Assembly (NCBI GenBank): GCA_002083635.1
Contig: MSXP01000001.1
Coordinates: forward strand, 310,001-374,000
Source: Proteobacteria bacterium ST_bin12
GTDB lineage: Bacteria; Pseudomonadota; Gammaproteobacteria; Burkholderiales; Methylophilaceae
Direction: 5' to 3'
DNA: 64,000 bases
Below, piece by piece: positions 43,802 to 52,725 of the stretch. A program made the translations under genes and the position numbers. Numbering within the stretch: the first letter of the stretch is position 1; every line of letters begins with the position of its first letter. The notes beneath the pieces are model-generated. The model ran no database searches, had not been told where the DNA came from, and saw only the letters and a list, made by a program, of their open reading frames with translations.

Positions 43802-44062
43802 ATGAAAACCGCAACCATTCCAGCCCTACGTGTAGAACCAAAATTACGCCAAGCCGCCGAAAGTGTACTTGCAGAAAATGAAACACTTTCTAGTTTTGTA
43901 GAAGAATCGCTTCGCGCCAATATCGAAAAACGCTTGCATCATGAAGCGTTTATTGCGCGTGGTTTGGCGTCTCGTGATGAAGCAAAACGCACGCAAATCT
44001 ACCATTCAGCAGAAGATGTTCTAGCGGAATTAACAGAAATGTTAAATAAGGCTAAAGCTTGA
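43802..44062 (+). CDS. Antitoxin of a ParE/RelE-type module
   Basis: The 86-residue protein starts TATIPALRVEPKLRQAAESVL, a ribbon-helix-helix-like strand and helix pair that would bind DNA. LSSFVEESLRANIEKR follows, then a C-terminal tail (EDVLAELTEMLNKAKA) of the sort that wraps the toxin. It has a clear GGAG ribosome site, and its stop overlaps the toxin start by four bases. An inverted repeat at 43769-43788 is the likely operator. Subfamily is uncertain; CopG/ParD-like is the best guess. Confidence 0.82.
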   Translation: MKTATIPALRVEPKLRQAAESVLAENETLSSFVEESLRANIEKRLHHEAFIARGLASRDEAKRTQIYHSAEDVLAELTEMLNKAKA

Positions 44063-44358
44063 AATATCAAATTCGCTATACCGATGAAGCGAATGACGAC
44101 CTAAAACGGTTATACGCATTTTTATTGCTACAAGACATTTTGGCAGCCGAACATGCATTGCAATCTATTACAAATGCGCTAAATTTGCTAAAAACATTTC
44201 CGTTTACTTGTAGAAAAGCGCAAGCCAATAATCCTTTTCTGCGCGAGTTAGTTATCCCGTTTGGCAGTAACGGATATGTGACTTTGTTTGAAATAGAAGA
44301 GAATAATATGGTCACGATATTAGCTGTGCGCCATCAGCGTCAAGATGATTATCTTTAA
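44059..44358 (+). CDS. ParE/RelE-superfamily toxin
   Basis: The 99-residue protein has the RelE/ParE toxin fold pattern: KYQIRYTDEANDDLKRLYAFL, an alpha-hairpin, FPFTCRKAQANNPFLRELVIPFGSNGYVTLFE and the closing strand VTILAVRHQRQDDY. ParE members poison gyrase, and RelE members cut mRNA on the ribosome. The sequence looks more like the ParE/plasmid-stabilisation branch, but the target is not decided. The start is a TTG inside the last codons of the antitoxin. It lies immediately upstream of the restriction-modification gene. Confidence 0.82.
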   Translation: MKYQIRYTDEANDDLKRLYAFLLLQDILAAEHALQSITNALNLLKTFPFTCRKAQANNPFLRELVIPFGSNGYVTLFEIEENNMVTILAVRHQRQDDYL

Positions 44359-44391
44359 AGTATTGCAAGTAACCAATTAAGAAAACTAACA

Positions 44392-47300
44392 ATGACATTA
44401 AGCGACTACATCAGCATCGTCAATCAGCGTTTTCAGGCAGGCAACGCAACCGAGCACAGCTATCGTGGCGATTTACAGCAGCTTTTGCAAACCATATTGC
44501 CAGATGTTGCCATCACCAATGAACCCAAACGCATTGATTGCGGTGCGCCAGATTATATTTTAAGCCGCAAAGACATACCGCTTGGCTATATTGAGGCAAA
44601 AGATGTTGGTGTAGAGCTTGGGCATAAATCGCATAAAGCGCAGTTTGATCGCTACAAGGCCGCGTTAGATAACTTGATTATTACCGATTATTTGCAGTTT
44701 CATTTTTATAAGCAAGGCCAATTGGTTGCCAGTTGCGCGATTGGCGAAGTTTCAAATGGCAAAGTATTCGCCAATCTACAAAATTTTGATTTATTTACCA
44801 GCTTAATACAAAGCTTTGCAATTACTCATACAACCAGCATTAAGTCGCCCGTTAAATTAGCGCAAATGATGGCAGCAAAAGCCAAGTTAATGGCGGATGT
44901 GATTGATAAAGCGTTAAATGAAGATAAAGAAAACAACACGCAAAGCGAGCTGTACAACCAATATGAAGCGTTTAAAACGGTACTCATCCATGATATTAGC
45001 CATGCTGAATTTGCCGACATTTACGCACAAACTATTGCGTATGGCATGTTTGCGGCGCGTTATCACGACCCCACTTTACCCACGTTTACGCGGCACGAAG
45101 CCGCGACTTTAATTCCGCAAAGCAATCCATTTTTGCGCCAGCTATTTCGCACCATTGCGGGTTATAACTTAGATGATAACGATGGCAAACGCTTGCTGTG
45201 GATTGTGGAAGAATTAGTGCAGATATTTTTAGCCACCGATGTTGCCAGCATTATGCGCAACTTTGGCAAAGCCACGCGCCAGCAAGACCCCGTGGTGCAT
45301 TTCTACGAAACCTTTTTAAGCGAATACGACCCCAAATTGCGCAAAGCGCGTGGCGTTTGGTACACGCCAGAACCCGTGGTTAACTTTATTGTGCGCGCGG
45401 TTGATGATATTTTAAAAACCAAATTTAACTTACCCAAAGGCTTGGCAGATACCAGCAAAACCCAAATTACCGTTGATGTGCACGGCGCAGGTAAAAAAGG
45501 CAAAACCGAAAAACTCACCAAAGAGATTCACAAAGTACAAATATTAGACCCAGCAACTGGGACGGGCACATTTTTAGCGCAAACCGTGCGCCATATTTAC
45601 AACACGCAATTTGCAAGTATGCAAGGCATGTGGCCGCAATATGTAAAAGAACATTTAATACCGCGCTTAAGTGGCTTTGAATTACTCATGACCAGCTACG
45701 CCATGGCGCATTTAAAGCTAGATATGCTGTTAACCGAAACAGGTTATGTGAACGACAGCGCATCAGAACGCTTACGCATTTACTTAACCAATAGTTTAGA
45801 GAATGACGACGCGCCCGATTTGCCGTTATTTAGTTATTTAAGCAACGAGGCAAACGAGGCCAACCGCATTAAGCGCGATGCGCCTGTCATGGTGGTGATG
45901 GGCAATCCGCCGTATTCAGTGAGCAGCAGTAACAAAAGCGATTGGATACAAGATTTATTAAAAGACTATAAAAAAGATTTAAATGAACGCAAGATTAATC
46001 TTGATGACGATTACATTAAATTTATTCGCTTTGGGCAACATTTTATTGATAAAAATGGCGAAGGTGTGCTGGCTTACATCAGCAATAACAGCTTTATTGA
46101 CGGTATTACGCACCGCCAAATGCGTAAGCATTTGTTAGAGAGTTTTGATGAGATTTATATTTTAGATTTACACGGCAACGCTAATAAAAAGGAAAAGTCG
46201 CCAGACGGCAGCAAAGATGAAAACGTGTTCGACATTATGCAAGGCGTTAGCATTAACCTATTTGTTAAAACAGGGCAAAAAGCCAAAGGTGAAATGGGTA
46301 AAGTTTTTCATTCTGAAATGTACGGCAAGCGTGAAGTTAAATATCAAGAGTTAAGTAAAAGTATCAGTAATATATCGTGGACTAAATTAGAAGTTAAACC
46401 AACAGGTTACTTTTTTGTTTCCAAGGACTTTTCGATTGAGTCAAAATATGAGAGTTATTTAGGTATAAAAGAAATTTTTAACTATTTCAATTCAGGCTTA
46501 CAAACAAAAAATGATGATTTAACAATTCATTTCTGTAAATCCGAATTGACTAATACGTTAGATGACTTAAAAAACATGAATATTGAACAATTGAAACACA
46601 AGTACAAAATTGAAAAAGATGGTCGCGATTGGTCAATTGAATGGGCTAAAAAAGATGTGTTAAACAGTAAAAGTGGGGAGATTTTTACTATCCAATATAA
46701 GCCTTTTGATTATAGATATTCCTATTACACTGGCAACTCAAAAGGTTTTATTGCATACCCAAGAAAAGAGTTAACAGAAAATTTAATCCGAGAAAATCTT
46801 GCATTAGCAACTATGCGTCAATTAGCTGACACGACTGAATTGTGTGAAGTTTTGATAACAGACTGCGTGATGACTGATAGAGCTATGTACAGCACTAATG
46901 GTACGCCGTATCTTTTCCCACTTTACACATACCCAGACTCAACCGACTTACTCGCTGAAACCACACGCAGACCTAATCTTAACGCTGAAATAGTGGAAAA
47001 ATTCGCCTCTAATATAGGGTTAAGTTTTACCGCAGAAAAAACAGACCAAGCCGATAGTTTTGCACCCATTGATTTGCTGGATTATATTTATGCGGTGTTG
47101 CACAGCCCAACGTATCGCGAAACGTATAAAGAGTTTTTAAAAATCGATTTTCCGCGCGTGCCTTACCCAAAAGATGTGAATCAGTTTTGGCAGTTGGTGG
47201 CGCTGGGCGGCGATTTGCGCAAGACGCATTTGCTGGAAACCGCGCCAATCAGCACAACAATTAGTTACCCAATAGCAGGCGATAACGTGGTGGATAAATT

Positions 47301-47553
47301 GAAATTTGAAGATAACAAAGTGTATATAAACGCCACGCAGTATTTTGAAAACGTGCCCGATATTGCTTGGCAGTTTTATATTGGTGGCTATCAGCCCGCG
47401 CAAAAATGGTTAAAAGACCGCAAAGGCCGCGCGTTAAATATGGATGATATTGCACATTATCAACAAATTATTTTTGCACTAACGCAAACCGAACAGTTAA
47501 TGCAAGCGGTGGATAAAGTGTTAAGTGTGGATGGGGTTTTGCATGCGCATTGA
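44392..47553 (+). CDS. Single-polypeptide restriction-modification enzyme (Type IIG-like), nuclease plus N6-adenine methyltransferase
   Basis: The 1053-residue protein has an N-terminal PD-(D/E)xK-type nuclease segment (CGAPDYIL with D54 and the YIEAKD motif, E68-A-K70). A helical linker follows, then a gamma-class N6-adenine methyltransferase with DPATGTGTFLA (SAM motif, near residue 387) and N505-P-P-Y508. The C-terminal part (about 640-1000) is the likely target-recognition region, and its stretch from about 46320 to 47000 is more AT-rich than the rest. I see no helicase motifs, so Type I or ISP with translocase is unlikely. It should cut unmodified foreign DNA while methylating host DNA. 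Its 3' end overlaps the L,D-transpeptidase start. It sits with the TA pair inside a peptide transporter locus. Confidence 0.85.
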   Translation: MTLSDYISIVNQRFQAGNATEHSYRGDLQQLLQTILPDVAITNEPKRIDCGAPDYILSRKDIPLGYIEAKDVGVELGHKSHKAQFDRYKAALDNLIITDYLQFHFYKQGQLVASCAIGEVSNGKVFANLQNFDLFTSLIQSFAITHTTSIKSPVKLAQMMAAKAKLMADVIDKALNEDKENNTQSELYNQYEAFKTVLIHDISHAEFADIYAQTIAYGMFAARYHDPTLPTFTRHEAATLIPQSNPFLRQLFRTIAGYNLDDNDGKRLLWIVEELVQIFLATDVASIMRNFGKATRQQDPVVHFYETFLSEYDPKLRKARGVWYTPEPVVNFIVRAVDDILKTKFNLPKGLADTSKTQITVDVHGAGKKGKTEKLTKEIHKVQILDPATGTGTFLAQTVRHIYNTQFASMQGMWPQYVKEHLIPRLSGFELLMTSYAMAHLKLDMLLTETGYVNDSASERLRIYLTNSLENDDAPDLPLFSYLSNEANEANRIKRDAPVMVVMGNPPYSVSSSNKSDWIQDLLKDYKKDLNERKINLDDDYIKFIRFGQHFIDKNGEGVLAYISNNSFIDGITHRQMRKHLLESFDEIYILDLHGNANKKEKSPDGSKDENVFDIMQGVSINLFVKTGQKAKGEMGKVFHSEMYGKREVKYQELSKSISNISWTKLEVKPTGYFFVSKDFSIESKYESYLGIKEIFNYFNSGLQTKNDDLTIHFCKSELTNTLDDLKNMNIEQLKHKYKIEKDGRDWSIEWAKKDVLNSKSGEIFTIQYKPFDYRYSYYTGNSKGFIAYPRKELTENLIRENLALATMRQLADTTELCEVLITDCVMTDRAMYSTNGTPYLFPLYTYPDSTDLLAETTRRPNLNAEIVEKFASNIGLSFTAEKTDQADSFAPIDLLDYIYAVLHSPTYRETYKEFLKIDFPRVPYPKDVNQFWQLVALGGDLRKTHLLETAPISTTISYPIAGDNVVDKLKFEDNKVYINATQYFENVPDIAWQFYIGGYQPAQKWLKDRKGRALNMDDIAHYQQIIFALTQTEQLMQAVDKVLSVDGVLHAH

Positions 47554-48022
47554 AATCTCGATTGCAAACCAAACCTTAACGCTTTTTGATGATTTTGGTG
47601 GTGTTAAGTCGCGCTATATTGTTTCTACTGCGGCCAATGGCGTGGGGTGCGAAAAGAATAGTGGCTGCACGCCGTTAGGTAGCCATATTATCCGCGCAAA
47701 AATTGGCGCAGGCGCATTGCCGAATACGGTTTTTGTAGGCCGCAGGCCAACGGGTGAAATTTGCACGCCAGAATTAATGGCGCAGTTTCCGAATCGCGAT
47801 TGGATTTTAACGCGCATTTTATGGTTAAGTGGCACGGAAATTGGCAAAAACAAGCTGGGGAATGTGGATACGATGCAGCGTTATATTTATATTCATGGCA
47901 CGCCAGATTCTACTGACATGAGCAAAATTGGCTCGCATGGCTGTGTGCGCATGCGTAATGGCGACATCATCGAATTGTTTGAGTTGGTTGAGGCGGGCAC
48001 ATCAGTGCTGATTTTAGAATGA
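47543..48022 (+). CDS. L,D-transpeptidase (YkuD) domain protein
   Basis: The 159-residue protein has the YkuD catalytic signature H118-G and S131-H-G-C134-V-R, with C134 the nucleophile. Such enzymes make or trim 3-3 or lipoprotein crosslinks in peptidoglycan. It lacks any obvious signal peptide, which is odd for a periplasmic enzyme, although related short members are also seen without one. I start at ATG 47543, which has a GGGG ribosome site and overlaps the restriction gene stop; a GTG at 47525 would add six residues. It precedes dppB-like by 16 nt. Confidence 0.85.
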   Translation: MRIEISIANQTLTLFDDFGGVKSRYIVSTAANGVGCEKNSGCTPLGSHIIRAKIGAGALPNTVFVGRRPTGEICTPELMAQFPNRDWILTRILWLSGTEIGKNKLGNVDTMQRYIYIHGTPDSTDMSKIGSHGCVRMRNGDIIELFELVEAGTSVLILE

Positions 48023-48038
48023 CAAGCAAGGTTAGCCA

Positions 48039-48956
48039 GTGACATATTTGAAACACGCGCTAAGTTTTATTGCTGTGATTTTTGGCGTTTTATTGCTCAC
48101 TTTTCTATTGATTCATGCCGTGCCTGGTGACCCTGTAGAAGTGATGTTGGGTGAATCGGCTAGTGTGGCAGATAGAGAATTACTGCGCGCTGATTTGGGT
48201 TTAAAACAGCCGTTAATTCAACAGTTTGGCCACTATTTAGCTGCATTATCCCAAGGCGATTTTGGTAGTTCTATTCATACCAAAACACCGATTATTGATT
48301 TAATCAAAGCGCGTTATCCTGCCACACTGAAGCTGGCATTTTTATCACTTTTTATTGGGTTAAGTATCGGCATTCCATTAGGCATATACGCGGCACTTAA
48401 GGCTGGGCATTGGCAAGATTTAGTGGTGACATTAGTGAGCGTTCGTTTATCTGCCATGCCTGCATTTTGGCTGGGGCCGATATTAATGTTGGTTTTTGCG
48501 GTATGGCTGGATTGGTTGCCTGTGAGTGGCATGGATTCAAACACATCGATTATTTTGCCTGCACTGACATTGGGTTTTGGTTTAAGCGCCATACTCACGC
48601 GCATGACGCGTACTAGTTTGCTTGAAGTGCTGAATGACGACTATATACGCACCGCCCGCGCTAAAGGTTTAACTGAATCTACCGTCATTATCCGCCATGC
48701 TTTGCGCGCGGCTTTGTTGCCGATTATTACCATTGTCGGCCTGCAAATGGGCAGTTTGCTGGCGGGCACTGTGATTACCGAAACTATTTTCAGCTGGGAT
48801 GGCATTGGCCGTTTACTGGTAGAAAGTATTGAAAAGCGCGATTACCCTGTGACGCAAGCCTGCGTGCTGGTAGTGGCATTAAGCTATGTGCTGGTGAATT
48901 TAGGGACTGATATTTTGTATCGATTTGCTGACCCGCGCGTCAGAGCGAACGTATGA
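48039..48956 (+). CDS. Peptide ABC transporter permease, DppB type
   Basis: The 305-residue inner-membrane permease has six helices and the DppB/OppB landmarks HAVPGDPVEVMLGE, ARYPATLKLAFLSLFIGLSIG and the EAA-like loop IRTARAKGLTESTVIIRHALRAALLPIIT. It imports di- or oligopeptides with DppC and a binding protein. The start is a GTG. The dppC-like gene starts inside its stop (ATGA). No ATPase gene (dppD, dppF) is in the window, so the ATPase must be encoded elsewhere. Confidence 0.93.
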   Translation: MTYLKHALSFIAVIFGVLLLTFLLIHAVPGDPVEVMLGESASVADRELLRADLGLKQPLIQQFGHYLAALSQGDFGSSIHTKTPIIDLIKARYPATLKLAFLSLFIGLSIGIPLGIYAALKAGHWQDLVVTLVSVRLSAMPAFWLGPILMLVFAVWLDWLPVSGMDSNTSIILPALTLGFGLSAILTRMTRTSLLEVLNDDYIRTARAKGLTESTVIIRHALRAALLPIITIVGLQMGSLLAGTVITETIFSWDGIGRLLVESIEKRDYPVTQACVLVVALSYVLVNLGTDILYRFADPRVRANV

Positions 48957-49744
48957 AAAAATTCGCCATTAGTATTCTGGTTTTTTGGGTGGCGGCAGTC
49001 ATCATGGGCAAGCTATTTCAACTAAACCCCAATCAAATAGATTTAAACGCGATTCTTAACCCCATCAACACACATTATTGGCTAGGGGCTGATGATTTAG
49101 GCCGCGATATTCTGGCGCGTGTGTTGGAAGGTATTCAAGTCTCATTTTTTGTAGCGATTATTGTTACTGTGATTACCATGCTAATTGGCGTTTTAGTTGG
49201 CCTTGTGGCGGGTTTTTATGGCGGCAAGATAGACGCTATTTTGATGAAAATCACCGACATTTTTCTGGCTTTTCCGGGAATATTATTGGCGATTGCGTTT
49301 GCTGCGGTTTTAGGCGCAGGTTTAGGCAACTTAATCTTGGCTTTGTGCATCACAGGTTGGGTAAGTTACGCCAGATTAACGCGCGGCCAAACGCTTGCCT
49401 TGCGCAATCGGCAACATGTGATTGCTGCAGAATCATTAGGTGCTAGCGTGCCACGTATTTTAATCAAACATATTTTGCCGCTATTGGGCTCAATATTAAT
49501 GGTAGAAGCCACTTACAGCTTAGCCAGCGTGATGATTGCAGAAGCATCACTTTCTTTTTTAGGCTTAGGCATTCAAGCGCCTAATGCGAGTTGGGGCGTC
49601 ATGTTGCGCGATGGCGTGCGCTATATGCTGGTGGCGCCGCATTATGTCCTGGTGGTAGGTTTAAGTTTAATGAGCTTGATACTGGCGATTAATTTGGGTG
49701 GTGACTATCTCCGTGATAAGTTAGATGTGAGAGTAGAGCAATGA
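48953..49744 (+). CDS. Peptide ABC transporter permease, DppC type
   Basis: The 263-residue permease has the family segments HYWLGADDLGRDILARVLEGIQVSF and the EAA loop VIAAESLGASVPRILIKHILP, ending in SFLGLGIQAPNASWGVMLRDG. It partners the DppB-like protein in peptide import. Coupled translation with both neighbours is shown by ATGA overlaps at either end. The probable substrate protein is the lipoprotein at 42298-43740. Confidence 0.93.
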   Translation: MKKFAISILVFWVAAVIMGKLFQLNPNQIDLNAILNPINTHYWLGADDLGRDILARVLEGIQVSFFVAIIVTVITMLIGVLVGLVAGFYGGKIDAILMKITDIFLAFPGILLAIAFAAVLGAGLGNLILALCITGWVSYARLTRGQTLALRNRQHVIAAESLGASVPRILIKHILPLLGSILMVEATYSLASVMIAEASLSFLGLGIQAPNASWGVMLRDGVRYMLVAPHYVLVVGLSLMSLILAINLGGDYLRDKLDVRVEQ

Positions 49745-50433
49745 CCAAGCAGTACAAATATTACGATTTCATCATGGCGGCGTTCGTCACGGTGCTGGTC
49801 TGCTCCAATTTAATCGGCCCTGCTAAAGTCACGCAAATCGATGCGCCGCTACTAGGCACATTAACCTTTGGCGCTGGTGTTTTATTTTTCCCTATTTCAT
49901 TTATCTTTGGCGATATCCTTACTGAGGTATATGGCTATTCAGCCAGTCGCCGCGTGATTTGGACAGGTTTTGCAGGCTTAGCCTTTGCCAGCTTGATGGC
50001 GTGGATGATTGTAGCCCTGCCACCTGCGCCATTCTGGAACAATCAACATGAATACGAAGTAGCGTTTGGCAGCACTTGGCGCATCTCACTGGCAGGCTTA
50101 ATTGCATTTGCCGTGGGCGAATTTGTAAATAGCTTTATAATGGCGAAGATGAAGTTAATGGCCGCTGGCAAACGCTTGTGGCAACGCACGATTACCAGCA
50201 CAATTTTTGGTGAAGCGATTGATACCGTTTTATTTGTGCCGCTGGCATTTTGGAACACTGGCATTATTCCAAACGATAAAATACCGCTGATTATTGGTGC
50301 GCAGATTGTCGCCAAAATTGCAGTAGAAGTGGCTTTTACCCCAGCTGTTTACAAGATTGTGACGTTTTTAAAACGCGCTGAAAATGAAGATTATTACGAC
50401 AAAAACACAGACTTTAACCCTTTTAAATTATAA
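49741..50433 (+). CDS. yhhQ: YhhQ-family queuosine-precursor transporter
   Basis: The 230-residue protein has six helices and the family segments KVTQIDAPLLGTLTFGAGVLFFPISFIFGDILTEVYGY and ERTITSTIFGEAIDTVLFVPLAFW-like motifs (here WQRTITSTIFGEAIDT). YhhQ imports queuine precursors (preQ0/preQ1) for tRNA queuosine. It overlaps the dppC-like stop by four bases, which places it in the same operon although the functions differ. Confidence 0.92.
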   Translation: MTKQYKYYDFIMAAFVTVLVCSNLIGPAKVTQIDAPLLGTLTFGAGVLFFPISFIFGDILTEVYGYSASRRVIWTGFAGLAFASLMAWMIVALPPAPFWNNQHEYEVAFGSTWRISLAGLIAFAVGEFVNSFIMAKMKLMAAGKRLWQRTITSTIFGEAIDTVLFVPLAFWNTGIIPNDKIPLIIGAQIVAKIAVEVAFTPAVYKIVTFLKRAENEDYYDKNTDFNPFKL

Positions 50434-50448
50434 CTAATTGAGATTTCA

Positions 50449-51600
50449 TTGACCGAAACCACAGCAAAAGTAAACGTAACATGGCAAGAAAAAGGCAAGC
50501 CGCAGCAAGCGGTTTGGCAAAGTGAGGCTAACGCGGCGCCACCAAAAAGTATACAAATTGCAGATGACACGACTAGCGCAAAAGACGCTTATAAGCTGAT
50601 ATGCGAGGGCACAGCTTTTTTATATAAAGGCGATTTTCAAAACGCCAAACAGATGCTGCAAGCCATTACGCGCAAGTTTGATATTAAGCCTATCAAGCCA
50701 GCTGAGAACCTAACACAAGCGTTTCATCAGCACCGCGCAAGGCAAATTCAGCGTGCGAATATCACCAACAAGATTCTGATTGAGTTGAATCATGGTAGTT
50801 GCGATTTAAAACGCGCGCCTGATGTAAAAGAAGCGGTTACAGGTGCGTTAATCATTAATGCCAAGTTGGATAAAGTGCCAGCAAAAATGGTGCTGTCTTT
50901 AAGAGAATTATTAGGCATGGTGGGCGCACATGAGTGGCGCAAAAAAGGCGTGCCTGTCGACGCGCTACCAGCCAATATTCATGCCCATTATGGCGTTTAT
51001 AGCCCAATTCGTGGTGAGTATTTGGATTTGATTAATACTACTTCATTGGGTAATGCCAAAACCGCTTTTGATATTGGCACAGGCACTGGCGTGATTGCGG
51101 CTATTTTGGTTACACGCGGCATTAAAGCAGTGATTGCTACCGATAATAATCTGCGCGCCTTGAATTGCGCGGCTGATAACGTTGAAAAGCTGAATCTAAA
51201 ATCGTATATCACGGTTGAGCAAGCTAATCTGTTCCCAAGCGGGCACAAAAAAGCTGACTTAATTGTGTGTAACCCGCCTTGGCTGCCAGCTAAAGCCAAT
51301 GCGCCAATTGAACATGCGATTTATGACCCGAACAGCGCGATGCTAAAAGGCTTTTTAAATGGCGTAAAAACGCATTTGAATGAGGATGGCGAATCATGGC
51401 TGATTTTGTCTGATTTGGCCGAACATCTGGGTTTGCGCACGCCAGAGGAATTGCAAAAATGGATTGCCGATGCGGGTTTAACGGTAGTAGAAAAGCTGGA
51501 CATTGCACCAAAACACGCTAAAAGTAGCGATCAATCCGATCCGCTATATGCGGCACGGGTAAAAGAAATCACCTCGCTTTATCGTTTGAAACCAATTTAA
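50449..51600 (+). CDS. Class I SAM-dependent methyltransferase (HemK/RsmC-like)
   Basis: The 383-residue protein has an N-terminal helical region of about 190 residues. The methyltransferase domain follows, with TAFDIGTGTGVIAAILVT (SAM motif) and LIVCNPPWLPA, the N-P-P-W catalytic motif of enzymes that methylate amino or ring nitrogens of RNA bases or glutamine. The substrate is not clear from sequence. It starts at a TTG preceded by GAG, 15 nt after yhhQ. The order yhhQ-methyltransferase-nagZ suggests one transcription unit. Confidence 0.82.
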   Translation: MTETTAKVNVTWQEKGKPQQAVWQSEANAAPPKSIQIADDTTSAKDAYKLICEGTAFLYKGDFQNAKQMLQAITRKFDIKPIKPAENLTQAFHQHRARQIQRANITNKILIELNHGSCDLKRAPDVKEAVTGALIINAKLDKVPAKMVLSLRELLGMVGAHEWRKKGVPVDALPANIHAHYGVYSPIRGEYLDLINTTSLGNAKTAFDIGTGTGVIAAILVTRGIKAVIATDNNLRALNCAADNVEKLNLKSYITVEQANLFPSGHKKADLIVCNPPWLPAKANAPIEHAIYDPNSAMLKGFLNGVKTHLNEDGESWLILSDLAEHLGLRTPEELQKWIADAGLTVVEKLDIAPKHAKSSDQSDPLYAARVKEITSLYRLKPI

Positions 51601-51615
51601 TCTACTTAAGGACAA

Positions 51616-52665
51616 ATGATGAGTTTAGGGCCTGTCATGCTGGATGTTGTTGGCACCGAGTTAAGTGCTGACGATATTAAACGTTTACAGCATCCGCTAG
51701 TGGGCGGTGTGATTTTATTTGCGCGCAACTTTGTCAGTTGTAGCCAGCTTAAAGCGCTAACGGCTAGTATTCATGCGGTACGCCAGCCACCATTGTTAAT
51801 AGCGGTAGACCATGAAGGTGGCCGTGTACAACGGTTTAGAGAGGGCTTTACCAAGATTCCGCCCATGCGTGAGTTTGGCAAGATTTGGGACAAAAATCCT
51901 AAAAAAGCGCGTGAACTAGCGATTGAAGCAGGCTGGATTTTAGCGGCAGAGTTACGTGCGCATGGCATTGATTTTAGTTTTACGCCAGTGCTGGATATGG
52001 ATTATGGCGATAGTTTAGTGATTGGCGATAGGGCGTTTCATCAGGACGCTACGGCAATTAATGAATTAGCTTTTAGCTTAATGCAAGGCCTTAAAAAAGG
52101 TGGCATGTCAGCGGTTGGCAAGCATTTTCCTGGTCATGGCTTCGTGGTGGCCGATTCGCATGTGAGCATTCCAGTTGATGAACGCAGTTTTGATGAAATT
52201 GCCGCCAACGATATGCAGCCGTTCAAACAAATGATTGATGAAGGCCTTGCGGCGATTATGCCTGCGCATGTGATTTACCCAAAAGTGGACGATAAGCCTG
52301 CAGGTTTTTCACAAAAATGGCTGCAAAAAGTATTGCGCGAACGTTTGGGTTTTAATGGTGTGATTTTTAGCGATGATTTAAGTATGGAGGGCGCGACTGT
52401 AGGCGGTGACGTGACAACCCGTAGCCTAGCCGCGCTCAATGCAGGCTGCGATATGGTGTTATTGTGCAATCGCCCAGATTTGGCCGATGAATTATTGGCT
52501 AAATTAGAATGGAAAATGTCTGCATTTAGCACATTAAGATTAGCTCGCATGCATGGCGGGCATCATCCCGCCGATACAAACGGCCTGCATGAAAATGCCC
52601 AATTTGTAGCCGCTGTAAAACGCGTTGGCTTAGTAGGTAAACTAGAAGGTGAGTTGTTTACCTAA
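51616..52665 (+). CDS. nagZ: Beta-N-acetylhexosaminidase
   Basis: The 349-residue glycoside hydrolase family 3 enzyme removes GlcNAc from 1,6-anhydromuropeptides during murein recycling in the cytoplasm. It has VDHEGGRVQRFREGFT, K169-H-F-P-G-H-G175 with the acid/base His, and the nucleophile Asp in FSDDLSMEGA. Length equals the family norm (about 340). The peptide permeases and the L,D-transpeptidase upstream suggest a shared link to cell-wall peptide recycling. A hairpin downstream may terminate the transcript. Confidence 0.95.
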   Translation: MMSLGPVMLDVVGTELSADDIKRLQHPLVGGVILFARNFVSCSQLKALTASIHAVRQPPLLIAVDHEGGRVQRFREGFTKIPPMREFGKIWDKNPKKARELAIEAGWILAAELRAHGIDFSFTPVLDMDYGDSLVIGDRAFHQDATAINELAFSLMQGLKKGGMSAVGKHFPGHGFVVADSHVSIPVDERSFDEIAANDMQPFKQMIDEGLAAIMPAHVIYPKVDDKPAGFSQKWLQKVLRERLGFNGVIFSDDLSMEGATVGGDVTTRSLAALNAGCDMVLLCNRPDLADELLAKLEWKMSAFSTLRLARMHGGHHPADTNGLHENAQFVAAVKRVGLVGKLEGELFT

Positions 52666-52682
52666 GTCAGTAATTGTTAGCT

Positions 52683-52710
52683 AACATGCTTTAAATTGAG
52701 CATGTTTGTT
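52683..52710 (+). terminator. Possible terminator of the nagZ operon
   Basis: AACATGCT (52683-52690) and AGCATGTT (52699-52706) form an 8-bp stem with an 8-nt loop. The following T-run is interrupted (TTTGTTG), so it is a weak terminator. Confidence 0.5.
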
Positions 52711-52725
52711 GTGCGATAGTACTGT

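Noticed and set aside
44392..47553. Type ISP (translocating) restriction enzyme
   Set aside because: No Walker A or DEAD-type helicase motifs were found between the nuclease and methyltransferase segments, so a single-chain Type IIG-like enzyme fits better.
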